From the NCBI GenBank assembly GCA_015231775.1, contig JADGAY010000002.1, positions 1 to 53,965 of the forward strand: 53,965 nucleotides of DNA. Reading direction: 5' to 3'. This DNA is from Magnetococcales bacterium. GTDB lineage: Bacteria > Pseudomonadota > Magnetococcia > Magnetococcales > Magnetaquicoccaceae. Under the pieces are notes generated by a model. That model did not search any database, was not told the DNA's origin, and was given only the letters and a program-made list of their open reading frames with translations. Position numbers and translations under genes: made by a program. Below are positions 7,429 through 15,600 of this stretch, one piece after another. Each line of letters opens with the position of its first letter. Within the stretch, counting starts at the first letter, position 1.

Positions 7429-7619
7429 AGCCCTGTCCCGTCAAGCACTGTAACCAGTTCACGCACGGCGACACGCTGGCCTGTCAATCCCATTGGGCCA
7501 TGGTCCCGAAGGAAATCCGCGAGGAGTTCCATCGTGCCTGTCGCCGGGCGCCGGGAACGCCAAGCCACGTTGCAGCCGTCAAGACCGTCGAAGAGTACCT
7601 CTCACGGAGAGCGTGCTAG
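7425..7619 (+). CDS. Small Cys/His-containing phage protein
   Basis: Sixty-four residues from ATG 7425 in an ATGA overlap. The N-terminus PCPVKHCNQFTHG with later C-x2-H (CQSH) offers a CxxxxC...C..H set that may bind zinc. The rest is one helix pair (KEIREEFHRACRR, HVAAVKTVEEYL). Related small proteins are common in phage replication regions; function unknown. Confidence 0.55.
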   Translation: MKPCPVKHCNQFTHGDTLACQSHWAMVPKEIREEFHRACRRAPGTPSHVAAVKTVEEYLSRRAC

Positions 7620-7631
7620 GAAGGGGAACCG

Positions 7632-7751
7632 ATGCAGATGATTTGGGACACGATCGACAAGGGCGGGCCGATGGTAGACAGCATGATTCTCGCGGCGTGC
7701 CTCCTGATTATTCTGGCCTGCATGTTCTGGCCGGCCAAGAGGGGATTATGA
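7632..7751 (+). CDS. Tiny membrane protein
   Basis: Thirty-nine residues from ATG 7632, preceded by GGAAGGGGA. A single hydrophobic span near the C-terminus (MILAACLLIILACMFW) is flanked by Asp before and Lys/Arg after. Its stop overlaps the next ATG (ATGA), which supports translation. Function unknown; such mini-proteins may act on host envelope or transport complexes. Confidence 0.5.
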   Translation: MQMIWDTIDKGGPMVDSMILAACLLIILACMFWPAKRGL

Positions 7752-8011
7752 GCGAGGGCATTCCATACAGCGACTTGGTACTGGTGCGGCGGGCGGTAGT
7801 GCACCCCACGAATCGGCTCGCAGGCGACATGCCGCGGTGGGCGGTGGTGAAAGTGGTGTTCTGCACGGGCTCGACCGTGGCGCGGGAACTGTGCCGACGG
7901 TTCAATGTGAACCCCGACGATATGGTGAAGGGCGTCAAGCCCGATGACGAATCGTATGAACAAGGACTTGCCGACGGACGGGCCAGCATGTCCGTCATGG
8001 AAAGGACGTGA
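7748..8011 (+). CDS. Hypothetical phage protein
   Basis: Eighty-seven residues from ATG 7748 in an ATGA overlap with the tiny membrane gene. It reads as a compact mixed alpha/beta protein (WAVVKVVFCTGSTVARELCR, then FNVNPDDMVKG). No known domain is recognised. Coupling on the upstream side supports expression. Confidence 0.5.
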   Translation: MSEGIPYSDLVLVRRAVVHPTNRLAGDMPRWAVVKVVFCTGSTVARELCRRFNVNPDDMVKGVKPDDESYEQGLADGRASMSVMERT

Positions 8012-8015
8012 CGCA

Positions 8016-8309
8016 ATGCCTAGACGGGCAGGTGAAACCACCAAGATCATTCAGTCTCTCCGGAATGGCGGCATCTTCATATGGTGCAACAAGATACTGG
8101 CCTACCCGAAACATCTAGCCGCATCCGTCGGGCGAGCAGACGTCAAGGTAGTCGGGCCGGAATGGCTGGAGGAGCGGCGATACAGGGGGGTGGAGCTGTC
8201 AGATATTGCGATCGACCATTCCGCCAAGCTGACAGATAACCAATGGAATGAATACCTCCACGCCAAGACGCGCGTGCGAAACCGGGGAACCGCGGAAAGG
8301 ACAGCATGA
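8016..8309 (+). CDS. Hypothetical phage protein
   Basis: Ninety-seven residues from ATG 8016, five bases after the previous stop, overlapping the next start (ATGA). The core (IIQSLRNGGIFIWCNKILAY, VKVVGPEWLEERR) looks like a small alpha/beta fold. The C-terminal third is polar and helical. No family recognised. Confidence 0.5.
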   Translation: MPRRAGETTKIIQSLRNGGIFIWCNKILAYPKHLAASVGRADVKVVGPEWLEERRYRGVELSDIAIDHSAKLTDNQWNEYLHAKTRVRNRGTAERTA

Positions 8310-8938
8310 AACGACTCAGAGAGATGTGGGATTTCTTGACCAAGTTTCCGGCCCTTCACCGGGCCATCGTGAGCGAGTTCGATTCGCACAATGACCAGGT
8401 GGCGGAGCTACAGCGGCAGCTTGCCGAGGCACGGGCAGCCCGGCGACATGCCCAGTCTGTGAGTAGCGAGCTGGTCAAGGAGAAGCGGGAACTAGAGGCC
8501 CAGCTTGCGCAGCGGTTCGACCAGTTGCCGGAAGGCATGGAGGAATGCACGATTCTGTTCAAAGAGTGCGAGAAGGGCCATGGCCGGTTAACCGCCACGA
8601 ACTGGCTCGATCACGGCTGCCAGACGTGCGCTATCGCATCGATCCAAGCAGCGGAAACGGTTGAGTCAGTCACGCTCTGGGCCAACCAGTCGTTCGGGCA
8701 CGCGACGATACGCGCACAAGTCGAGCGGGCCATGAGTGAAGTCTCAGAGCTGGCCCTAGCGGTATTGACTGGTACCGACGAGAAAATTGCCGAAGAAGCC
8801 GCCGACGTGTGCATCTGCCTGTATCGAGTAATGGGCACCTTAGACCGGGATGCAATCAACAAGAAGATGGCCAGGAACCGCGTGCGCAAGTGGAATGTGG
8901 CCGCCAACGGCTGCGCCCAGCATGTGAGTGAGGGGTAG
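8306..8938 (+). CDS. MazG-like nucleotide pyrophosphohydrolase with coiled coil and Cys motif
   Basis: Two hundred and ten residues in three parts. Residues 25-72 are a coiled coil; residues 81-108 hold C81, C88, H92, C105 and C108, a possible zinc site. Residues 120-200 are a MazG-type helical domain with E145-x2-E148 and E164-x2-D167, the metal-binding ExxE...ExxD pattern. MazG proteins hydrolyse (d)NTPs to monophosphates; in phages this may adjust nucleotide pools or lower (p)ppGpp signals. The fusion with a Cys motif is uncommon. Confidence 0.65.
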   Translation: MKRLREMWDFLTKFPALHRAIVSEFDSHNDQVAELQRQLAEARAARRHAQSVSSELVKEKRELEAQLAQRFDQLPEGMEECTILFKECEKGHGRLTATNWLDHGCQTCAIASIQAAETVESVTLWANQSFGHATIRAQVERAMSEVSELALAVLTGTDEKIAEEAADVCICLYRVMGTLDRDAINKKMARNRVRKWNVAANGCAQHVSEG

Positions 8939-8942
8939 GACG

Positions 8943-9530
8943 ATGGAGCGATATGAATGCACAGATAAGGGAATGGAGTTAAGCGAGAATGGGGAGTGGG
9001 TGAATTATGCCGACGCGCAACAGGCTCTCAACGAAGTTAAGCGGGAACGGGATAATTACAGAGCGGTACTGGAAGGGGCTCAGTATGAAGATATTGACAC
9101 CATCGGCACTCAGGCCCGTGATCTGTGTCTAGTGGTAGGTAAAGAAGCGGCTAAGTGGTCATGGAAGATACTAGCAGAACGTAACATAGCGCAGGCCACG
9201 GTGGCGGCGTTGCAGGCGCAGCACAAAGATCTGGTCCTCCGCAATAAGATCCTTCGTGACCGGCTAGACCTGCCTGCTGAACGATGTGCGTTCCATGAGC
9301 AAGTGGAGGCGTTGCAGCGAGAGCGGGATGGCTTGGAGGCTAAATGCCTTGAGGAACACGTTACAACTGAACAGGCACAAGCCGCCCTCGACGCCGAGCG
9401 GGAGAAGGTGAAGGGGTTGGAACGCGAACTTGCTAGTTATAAGGCTGGGATAGATGGTGAATACGGGGATCGTATCCGCGCCGCCCTGGGCGCCACGACG
9501 CCAGCGAGGAAAGGAGGCGACGGTGAGTGA
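8943..9530 (+). CDS. Coiled-coil phage protein
   Basis: One hundred and ninety-five residues from ATG 8943. It is helical almost throughout with heptad-like Glu/Lys/Leu repeats at 25-45 and 115-170 (EQVEALQRERDGLEAKCLEE). Lower GC and different codon choice at 8960-9200 set it apart slightly from its neighbours. No enzymatic motif. Probably a structural or scaffold-like accessory protein of the early region. Confidence 0.55.
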   Translation: MERYECTDKGMELSENGEWVNYADAQQALNEVKRERDNYRAVLEGAQYEDIDTIGTQARDLCLVVGKEAAKWSWKILAERNIAQATVAALQAQHKDLVLRNKILRDRLDLPAERCAFHEQVEALQRERDGLEAKCLEEHVTTEQAQAALDAEREKVKGLERELASYKAGIDGEYGDRIRAALGATTPARKGGDGE

Positions 9531-10011
9531 GCGCATCGAGTGCCGAACGTGCAATGCGCAGTCGTTTCTAGGGCCTGCGGTAGAGATTATCTGCGGCAAA
9601 TGCCTCCAAACCCTCCGCGACGAGCGGGACCGGCTGCGGGAGGCGTTACAGCCATTCGCCGAGCGATGGGAATATTTCGAGCGCACAAAGCATCCGTCAG
9701 GCGGGGAGTGGCCTGAAGATTTGGAGTATGCCGACGATGAGCCAAGCACGATCTACTTAGGACAGCTTAGAGCAGCCAAAGCCGCCTTGACGCCAGCGGG
9801 CCAGCGGTGGACGCGCAGCAAGCCGACAGAGCCGGGGTGGTACTGGCATAAAAGCGGGACCGTTATCACGCTAGTCCGACTGATTGCGAGGGGAGGAGCG
9901 TTATTGCTGTGGGTGCCTGACAATGAGCCGCGATCAGCCGCAGCTACGTTTGACCCGTATCCTGATGTTGAATGGCAAGGCCCCCTCACCCCAAACGAGG
10001 CGACGGCATGA
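9523..10011 (+). CDS. Hypothetical phage protein with CxxC pairs
   Basis: One hundred and sixty-two residues from GTG 9523, chosen because AAAGGAGGCGAC lies just upstream inside the end of the previous gene. An N-terminal C-x2-C...C-x2-C zinc ribbon (CRTCNA, CGKC) leads into a charged helix. The C-terminal half contains KPTEPGWYWHK, a pattern seen in small phage DUF551-like domains. Function unknown. Confidence 0.55.
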   Translation: MSERIECRTCNAQSFLGPAVEIICGKCLQTLRDERDRLREALQPFAERWEYFERTKHPSGGEWPEDLEYADDEPSTIYLGQLRAAKAALTPAGQRWTRSKPTEPGWYWHKSGTVITLVRLIARGGALLLWVPDNEPRSAAATFDPYPDVEWQGPLTPNEATA

Positions 10012-10280
10012 ACGTGCAGGAGTGGAAGAGTCGAGTTGCTGAACTGGGCTGTATTCTGTGCTGGATGAACGACCAGGCCGGCACGCCTGCCAGCTTGCAC
10101 CATGTCAGGGAGGGGCAAGGCATGTCGCAACGGTCAAGCGACTGGCTCGTAACCCCGCTCTGCAAAGAACATCACCAAGGGAAAACCGGGATTCACGGGG
10201 CGATTTTCTACCATAAATGGAAGCTCGACGAGATGGACCTATTGGCCATGACGATTCAACAAGTGATGAAATCAGTATAG
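10008..10280 (+). CDS. HNH nuclease, Ref-like
   Basis: Ninety residues. C15 and C18 (GCILCWM), H31-H32 (LHHVREGQGMSQRSSDW), C52, H55-H56 (PLCKEHHQGKTGIHG) and H63 match the Ref recombination-enhancement nuclease subfamily. In phage P1, Ref is a RecA-dependent HNH endonuclease. Here it is shorter than P1 Ref and holds only the nuclease core. It sits just before the replication protein gene and overlaps the previous stop (ATGA). Confidence 0.75.
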   Translation: MNVQEWKSRVAELGCILCWMNDQAGTPASLHHVREGQGMSQRSSDWLVTPLCKEHHQGKTGIHGAIFYHKWKLDEMDLLAMTIQQVMKSV

Positions 10281-10294
10281 AAAGGGGGGCACGG

Positions 10295-11143
10295 ATGCCC
10301 AGCAGGATCATTCACGACAAGTGCCGCAAAAGCCGAACCCTCAACGCCCTGTCTGCCGAGGCAGAACGCCTCTTCTGGCGGCTCACGACGGCCGCCGACG
10401 ATTACGGACGGTTTGACGCCGACCCACGGGTACTACTGGGCGAATGTTTCCCCTACAAAATCGAAATCTTCAAGTCGGCCCAGGTGGAGAAGTGGCGCGA
10501 TGAGTTGACCGTGGCCGGAGATCCGGACGAGGAGCCGCTTGTGCGGCTCTACTCCCTGAAGGGGCGCATCTATGGTTGCTTCGTGAAGTGGACGGACTAC
10601 CAGCGCGACCGATCGAAGGAGAAGAACCCGCCAAAACCGAAGTTCCCGGCGCCCGAGGATGGCGTGCCGGTGGACGTGGTAACTGCCGCGCTGATCGGCA
10701 ACGCGCCGCAGCCTGCCGCAGAGAAGTCACCCGCCAAGGCCGTCACGCCTGCCTCACCATCGGCGGCAGAAATGCGGTTCGATCAATTCTGGGCGGTCTA
10801 TCCAGATCGAGGCGGCAAGAAGGTGGGCAAGCAGGCCGCGCGCATCCTGTTCTTGAAGCTCACCGACGAGGAGCAGGCCCAAATCATCCCCGCCACCAAG
10901 GCCTACGCGAAGTATTGCAAGGACCAGGAGCGCACCCCGCGCGATGCCCAGCGGTTCATTAAGGGCGGAGACGGGGAGCCGTGGCGCGACTTCATCCCCG
11001 GGCCATCGGCACCCGTGCGTCGGCCCATGTCAGCGGTGCAGGCGCCACAACCGGCCAGGCCTCCCGCTGGCGAGGACATGCCGGAGGAGTTGGTGCGGCG
11101 ATTCCTGGGCAAGGATATGTCAATGCGGGGCGAGGCCTACTAG
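10295..11143 (+). CDS. Phage replication initiation-like protein
   Basis: Two hundred and eighty-two residues from ATG 10295 with AAAGGGGGG upstream. The N-terminal domain (RIIHDKCRKSRTLNALSAEA, then AERLFWRLTTAADDYGRFDA) is a conserved winged-helix-type region of phage replication proteins. A Pro/Ala linker follows, then a C-terminal FDQFWAVYPDRGGKKVGKQA motif that often recruits the helicase loader or primosome. Like O-type proteins, it probably marks the origin. No helicase or primase gene follows in this window. Confidence 0.65.
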   Translation: MPSRIIHDKCRKSRTLNALSAEAERLFWRLTTAADDYGRFDADPRVLLGECFPYKIEIFKSAQVEKWRDELTVAGDPDEEPLVRLYSLKGRIYGCFVKWTDYQRDRSKEKNPPKPKFPAPEDGVPVDVVTAALIGNAPQPAAEKSPAKAVTPASPSAAEMRFDQFWAVYPDRGGKKVGKQAARILFLKLTDEEQAQIIPATKAYAKYCKDQERTPRDAQRFIKGGDGEPWRDFIPGPSAPVRRPMSAVQAPQPARPPAGEDMPEELVRRFLGKDMSMRGEAY

Positions 11144-11144
11144 T

Positions 11145-11489
11145 ATGCAGGGGGTTGAAGAAGGCCGCGACAAGGCGCATAGTGATGGCCCTATGCCACG
11201 TATTACGGGACATTTCTACGTGGCCGCTGCGATCATGGCGGCGCTGTTCGCCCTGATGGGATGCGAGCAGCCGGACGGCGCGCAGCAGGAGGCCACGGGG
11301 CGCACGATTGTGATGGCGGCCAGGGGTTGGCAGGAGTGGCCAACCGAGGCCGCCCTGCCAGCCTGCGAGTGGGATCGGACGGGCAGCTTTCACCTCGTCA
11401 CGCCCTGCGAAGAAGAGGGCGGCCTGGTATACTACCGCAATCCTTGGGTGCCAAAGCGCTGGACAGCGACGCAGCGGAGGGAGTTATGA
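11145..11489 (+). CDS. Putative lipoprotein or membrane-anchored phage protein
   Basis: One hundred and fourteen residues from ATG 11145; an in-frame ATG at 11193 would start just before the hydrophobic stretch. The segment YVAAAIMAALFALMGCEQPD ends in a lipobox-like ALMGC, so the protein may be acylated at Cys and held at the outer or inner membrane. The rest is small, with three more Cys residues. Function unknown; it may be a surface (superinfection) factor, which is inference. Confidence 0.5.
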   Translation: MQGVEEGRDKAHSDGPMPRITGHFYVAAAIMAALFALMGCEQPDGAQQEATGRTIVMAARGWQEWPTEAALPACEWDRTGSFHLVTPCEEEGGLVYYRNPWVPKRWTATQRREL

Positions 11490-11758
11490 CGGAGACGGTC
11501 ATTGCAGGGATGGACCTGGCCCAGCCTGGAAGCGACAAGACGGTAGTGATGCTGGCGCGAAAATGTGGCAAGCGCATCATCGTACTCAGCCCCGAAATGG
11601 CCGGATTCGCTGGACGATTCGCGCCAGACGGATCGACATTTATCAGCCCCATGGCCTTCTATGCGGAGCCACCACCAGAGGTCACGACAGTGGCAGAGCC
11701 GCCACGCAACCGCAAGGAACGACGCCAACAAGCCGCCGAACAAAGGAGGAGATCATGA
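11486..11758 (+). CDS. Hypothetical phage protein
   Basis: Ninety residues from ATG 11486 in an ATGA overlap. The N-terminus (VIAGMDLAQPGSDKTVVMLA) resembles short phage proteins with a DLA-x-GSDKT start; the C-terminus is a basic Arg/Lys/Gln helix (RNRKERRQQAAEQRRRS) that may touch nucleic acid. No family assigned. Confidence 0.5.
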   Translation: MTETVIAGMDLAQPGSDKTVVMLARKCGKRIIVLSPEMAGFAGRFAPDGSTFISPMAFYAEPPPEVTTVAEPPRNRKERRQQAAEQRRRS

Positions 11759-12105
11759 ACCGCCTATTTGTCGCCCTGTTCTTCGTGTCGCTCATGGCCA
11801 TGCCGGCAGCCGCGCAAACGGTATGCGCCCAATTCGGCGCCTTCACGGATTGCAGCGGTTCGAATAACCGCAGCGCGACTATCGTGGACCTTGGGAACAA
11901 TCAGGGGGTGATCATCACGGACCAGTCAACGGAGCCCTATACGATCCTGCGCGCGCCGTCGGCCCATTCGGTGCCGACCGTGCCGACCATCGAAAGCGTC
12001 CCTATGTTGGAGGCGCCGAGCCAGACCGGAGGCGTGGACTCGCTCATGCTCGTGCCAGGCGGAGACAGCGGCATGGGCACCATGTTCATGATGGGCGGCC
12101 AATGA
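11755..12105 (+). CDS. Exported protein with Sec signal peptide
   Basis: One hundred and sixteen residues; ATG 11755 has AAAGGAGGAGATC upstream. The first 20 residues (NRLFVALFFVSLMAMPAAAQ) form a classical signal peptide with an AAA cleavage site. The mature part has two Cys residues close together (CAQFGAFTDC), which could form a disulfide, and a Pro/Ser/Met-rich C-terminus ending MFMMGGQ. No known domain. It would act in the periplasm or outside. Confidence 0.6.
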   Translation: MNRLFVALFFVSLMAMPAAAQTVCAQFGAFTDCSGSNNRSATIVDLGNNQGVIITDQSTEPYTILRAPSAHSVPTVPTIESVPMLEAPSQTGGVDSLMLVPGGDSGMGTMFMMGGQ

Positions 12106-12344
12106 TCAAGTGGGCATTGATCTTCACCAGGTACCATATTATAAATGGCGGCACGTTTATGAGCACGGGCATTACTCCGCCCGTGCCGTTCGCCGATGAG
12201 CAAGAATGCCGCACGGCCGAGAGAAGCCATAACGACTCATTGATGAACGGCGACCACTGGAACACGGACGGGAGCGGCACCTACACGAGGGCGGCCTGCG
12301 TTGAGGCTAAACACTTAGGAGTAGGATGGAACAGCCAGAGATAG
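12102..12344 (+). CDS. Hypothetical phage protein
   Basis: Eighty residues from ATG 12102, overlapping the previous stop by four bases. The start MIKWALIFTRYHII is mildly hydrophobic; an internal ATG (residue 20) is an alternative start. Two Cys residues and many polar residues follow. It overlaps the next ORF by 19 bases. No family recognised. Confidence 0.4.
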   Translation: MIKWALIFTRYHIINGGTFMSTGITPPVPFADEQECRTAERSHNDSLMNGDHWNTDGSGTYTRAACVEAKHLGVGWNSQR

Positions 12345-12529
12345 CCAAACGTCAGGAAGATTGCACAGTAACGATTTGCAGCAGCTTCGACGAGGATTGC
12401 TTTTCAATGACGGACGACCAGCATGAGATGTGCGCCAAGAGTCTGCCCATGGTCTGCATGACCACAGGCATTGATCCTGGCGACGTGTTCGAGCCGAAGG
12501 ATGGGCATTGCCCATTTGAGAAGCCGTAG
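12326..12529 (+). CDS. Cys-rich hypothetical phage protein
   Basis: Sixty-seven residues from ATG 12326, with AGGAGTAGG just upstream. It has six Cys residues (CTVTICSSFDEDC, MCAKSLPMVC, HCPF), enough for zinc binding or disulfides, and an acidic character. No known family. The ribosome binding site and place in a coupled run support expression. Confidence 0.5.
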   Translation: MEQPEIAKRQEDCTVTICSSFDEDCFSMTDDQHEMCAKSLPMVCMTTGIDPGDVFEPKDGHCPFEKP

Positions 12530-12638
12530 GGGCAGCTGCGTGTTCTTTTGCCCCTGGTGCGGAAGCAAGCTGCCAACCGCACAGGAGTTAAAGGCTGAAC
12601 ACGAAAGGCTTGTCGTGAGCATGGGGAGCCAGAAATGA
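12501..12638 (+). CDS. Small zinc-ribbon protein, last gene of early module
   Basis: Forty-five residues from ATG 12501, overlapping the end of the previous gene by 29 bases in another frame. CVFFCPWCGSKLPTAQE carries the CPWCG knuckle of zinc ribbons with one more Cys four residues earlier; a helix (LKAEHERLVV) follows. A downstream GTG is an alternative start. It ends 11 bases before the stop of the convergent giant gene. Confidence 0.4.
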   Translation: MGIAHLRSRRGSCVFFCPWCGSKLPTAQELKAEHERLVVSMGSQK

Positions 12639-12649
12639 ATAGCTCCGTA

Positions 12650-15600
12650 TTATCGAGCCGCCTGCATCTCCTTCACCCGCTCATTGAATCGATCCATCAC
12701 CCTGTCAATTTGCATGTCGATGAGCCGGACGCGCTCGCTACTCGCGTCACCTCGTAACAAGTCCCGCTTGCGACGGTTCAGATCCTGAACTTGGCGCTCT
12801 GCCTGCCCGGCGTACACACTGAGCCGGGCGTCAGGGTGCTCCTTCAGGTAGCCCGAGGCGTCCTCGTGGTGCTTCCGTCGGCCTTCCACTTCCTCCCCGT
12901 GCATCGACACTTCCTTGAGGTTGTCATAGAAGGCATTCCGCCGTGCCGCCACGTCGGAGGCGGAGCCGACCAGTCGGCCCACCAGCGGAATCTTGTGCAT
13001 CGGCACCTCTTCACCCGTCGCCAGGCCGGTCAAGGCTTGTGAGGCCTTCGAGGTTTCGCGTCCGACTCCACCCGTCAGCTGCGCCACCAGGTAATCAATC
13101 GAGTCCGGAGTCGGGGAGAAGTGGCCGGGCGTGTACTCCGTGCCACCCGTGGCCCAGTTGATGGCTTCCGCCAGGCCCTTCGCCCAGGGGCTTGCGGTAT
13201 CCTTCGCGCGCGTCATGCCGGGCGTCGGCTTTAGGGCGTTGAAGTCCTCGCGGTAGATCTTCCGGCCCGTCCAGTCCTTGTTTTCCGACAGGGCCACGAA
13301 GGGATCGACGGCCGTAGGGGCCAGGAATTGGCTCATGGTCGAGGCGCCGCCGACAGGCGAAAACGCATCCACCACGGTGCTGATGAACTGATAGGCCCGC
13401 TCGATCGGCTTGCCGTGGATGAGGCTTTCCGCCACCAGCCGGCCGAAATTCGGCAGCACGTTGAACCCGAGCGGCATGGGGATGGAGACATAGCCACGGT
13501 CGGTGCCAGGCACAGGGATAATCAGGCTCCTCGACTTCATCCATTCCGGTGGTTCCTCGTCCTCGAATCCTGCCATGGACAGGGCGAAGGCTTGAAGCGC
13601 GCCGAGGGCGGTGCCGCCCTGGACGATCTTCTTGCCGAGGTCACTCAGCACCCCGAACTTGCCCTTTTCGAAGAGGGTTTCTGCAATGCGCGCCGTGCCC
13701 TGGACGGAGGCGTTGAAGAAGGCGTAGAGGGCGCCGACTTGCGTGGTAATCTGGCCCTTCTTATTGAAGTTGACGGTGATGTTTTTCGCCGCGCTGGCGG
13801 CCTGTTCGTCACTCATGCCGCTTTCGAGGCCCACCTGGAACACGCCCAGGCGTACCGCATTTTCCATGGCCTGGTTGTAATCCGAGAGCCATTCAAAGAG
13901 GGGCTTTGCGGCCTTGTCGAGAATGGCCTGCTCGATACCGGACAACCGGCCGCCCGCCGTGAGGATCTTGCCGCCGATGGTCTGTTGCCACCAGTCCGGA
14001 TTCAGCATGTGCTCGATGGCCTTCGCCCGATCGTTGCTGCCGCGGAACATATCGCGGTAGCCGGTCGGCCCACCGACTCGCTGAAACCGCTCCCAGAGCT
14101 GCGCAACCGGCGACGTCGGGTGCTCGCCGCGTCGAATGGCCCGGGCGTCCTGATAGATACCCTTGATGGCCTTGAACGTGGCATTCCGGACTTCCGTGCG
14201 TTTGCCGGCCAACGGCGTGGTGCCGAGCGTCAGCATGGCGAATTGAATATCACGGATGAAGTTGACCACCCCAAACACGGGGTTGAATTGGGTATTGATC
14301 GACGCCAGGTAGCGCGTGGCTGGGGCGACGGAGGCCAGGAGGGTATTCAGCTGGCCCACATCCAGGTCCTTCAGGGCCCGCGCCATCTGTACGGCCCGGT
14401 CGTTATGTTCGTTGAACACAATGGCATGATCGACGCCAGCCAGGCGGAAATTCACCACGTTATCCCGGCCCTTGTAGGTGGGATCCGGCCGAAACTCCAC
14501 CTCGCCGGACTTCCGGTTGATGCCCTTGATCATCGGCACGCGATACTCGCCAATGTCGCCCGGCACGCGCTCGAGGAGGCCGGTGTCCGGGTTCGTATAG
14601 GTAATGTCGGCCGGTTTCGTGAGGGTTGCCAGGTCGCTATTCGGATGCTGTTGCAGGAGGGCGGCCAAGGCAATCACGGGGCGCATCTTCTCGCCGCGCA
14701 CAATGGCCTTTTCCCGGTCCATCGCCACGTTGGCGAGGATGTTCGTGACTTTCAGATTGGAGCCGGTACGAGACTTCGACTGTGGCCCTCGTACGGAGCG
14801 GCCTTGTCCGGTCCCGGGCGTGCCGTCCTCGTAGCCTTCCCGATGCAGCGGCACGTAGGCGCTGTATTGATTGATCCAGGTGTTGACCGTGCTTTGCGAC
14901 TCGAGCCCGTAATCGACCAGCAGCCGGCGCGTGCGCGACAGAATCGAATCCACCCGGGCGGCCAAGCGGTCCATCTTTGGACGATCGGCCTCCGCCAGGA
15001 TGCGGCGCGCCTCCTCGTTCGTCATGCCCGACAAGGCTTCATTGTCCTCACGGTCGGGGTTGATTTCCCGTAAATGGGCGTTGGCTTCTTCGGCGTGGCG
15101 GGCGTGGAGGTATTCGTCAAGCTGTTCCATCGACACCTTATTGAGGCGCATCGAGTCGACCAGTGGGCGAAGCTCGTCGGTCAAGAAGTCCTGCGTATGC
15201 TTCGACACCCGGCCCAGGTATAACTCCTCTTTCAGGACGGGGTTGAGATCGTCGTGGACAGCATGGCCCGCCTCTTTGATCGTATCGACCAGCCGCACGA
15301 GGTCGATATTCTTATCCTGCATCGTGCGAATCACATCGTCCATCTTCGACATGGCGGGCAGCTGATAGCCGAGATCGCCCTGTGTCTGGATGAGGGATTG
15401 CTGTGGTCCGGCCACCGTGGCAGGCACAAAGGGCGTTTCCGTCAGGCTGGGGAGGTCGCTTTGCGTGTCGGCGGCCCGGCGCTGAAAGAGGATGTTGGAG
15501 CTACCAGGGTCGAAGGTTCCCCGGTTGCCGATGGCGGACTTAATTTGAGTCTCGCCTTTGAGCGGGACGATGATCGACAACTTCCTGTCTGCAATGGCGT

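Noticed and set aside
1-12638. Integrase and attachment site
   Set aside because: No tyrosine or serine integrase is recognisable. The Gp3-like protein and HTH excisionase-like protein hint at a temperate life but do not prove it.
13328-15073. Long plus-strand ORF (581 codons) opposite the giant gene
   Set aside because: The minus-strand protein has clear motifs here; the antisense frame is open because of GC-rich codon bias.
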